Shown here piece by piece: positions 5,520-5,596 of a stretch of DNA of 5,596 nucleotides. Both the position numbers and the translations under genes were made by a program. The number at the start of each line of letters is the position of its first letter. Position 1 is the first letter of the stretch. Below the pieces are notes generated by a model. It saw nothing but the letters and a program-made list of their open reading frames with translations, had not been told where the DNA came from and made no database searches. Source of the stretch: JBFKUL01 sp041635755 (GTDB lineage Bacteria > Pseudomonadota > Gammaproteobacteria > Burkholderiales > SG8-39). The stretch lies in contig JBFKUL010000204.1 in the NCBI GenBank assembly GCA_041635755.1, positions 1-5,596 on the forward strand. Reading direction: 5' to 3'.

Positions 5520-5596
5520 CTAAAGATCGCCGAGATTGTCGCGGCGCTGTTTCTGGTCGAGCGCGAGCACCATCAGGGCAAGCTGCGGCGCAGCGA
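5520..5596 (-). CDS. Possible C-terminal end of a gene entering from the right edge
   Basis: Minus-strand frame open from the window edge to TAG at 5522-5520, giving 24 residues ending LALMVLALDQKQRRDNLGDL. The hydrophobic helix followed by a charged tail looks protein-like and third-position GC is high (about 75%), but 24 residues are too few to name a family. The opposite strand is also open here but has no ATG, GTG or TTG start in its frame after its last stop, so the minus-strand reading is preferred. Confidence 0.35.
   Translation of the reverse strand, partial: AAPQLALMVLALDQKQRRDNLGDL

Noticed and set aside
5472..5596. Plus-strand open frame at the right edge (reads KIAEIVAALFLVEREHHQ...)
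   Set aside because: Protein-like and GC3-rich, but there is no ATG, GTG or TTG between its last stop (5469-5471) and the window end, so it has no usable start; the minus-strand C-terminus is the better reading, although not certain.
1..5596. CRISPR array, tRNA/rRNA genes, insertion sequence ends
   Set aside because: No regularly spaced repeats, no cloverleaf or rRNA-like segment, no transposase or terminal inverted repeats were seen on reading both strands.

Overview
The window is GC-rich, tightly packed bacterial DNA. Long antisense open frames (Arg/Ala-rich shadows of the real genes) and a Mce/Mla-type lipid transport operon point to a Gram-negative proteobacterium. A betaproteobacterium is my best guess, but no rRNA or marker gene is present to test it.

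Layout. Bases 2-361 (+) are the C-terminal end of a TPR-type regulatory protein that looks like the tail of a cyclase/AAA-ATPase/TPR protein. Bases 362-630 are mostly non-coding, with small inverted repeats and one doubtful 50-codon frame. Bases 631-4147 (+) form one operon of four genes: an MlaE-type permease, an ABC ATPase-like protein, an MCE/MlaD-type substrate-binding protein and a TPR lipoprotein. Intergenic distances are 41 nt, 3 nt and a 4-nt ATGA overlap. A GAF plus class III cyclase-like gene lies convergently on the minus strand (4125-5249) and overlaps the lipoprotein gene tail to tail by 23 nt. Two poorly supported minus-strand frames follow: a possible small protein (5287-5439) and the apparent C-terminus of a gene running off the window (5520-5596).

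How the genes may work together. The permease, MCE protein and lipoprotein have the general architecture of an inner-membrane to outer-membrane lipid transporter: permease in the inner membrane, an MCE ring on a long periplasmic helical stalk, and a lipoprotein at the membrane. The operon lacks MlaC- and MlaB-like genes and carries a TPR lipoprotein instead. Its ATPase subunit keeps the length and overall pattern of an ABC nucleotide-binding domain, but Walker A, Q-loop, signature, Walker B/catalytic Glu, D-loop and H-switch are all substituted without any frameshift. It therefore looks like a retained pseudo-ATPase.

The neighbouring GAF-cyclase gene shows the same theme. Both metal-binding Asp are Asn, and the transition-state Asn and Arg are Asp and Gln, so it looks like a pseudo-cyclase. 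These two intact but apparently catalytically dead proteins are the most interesting content of the window.
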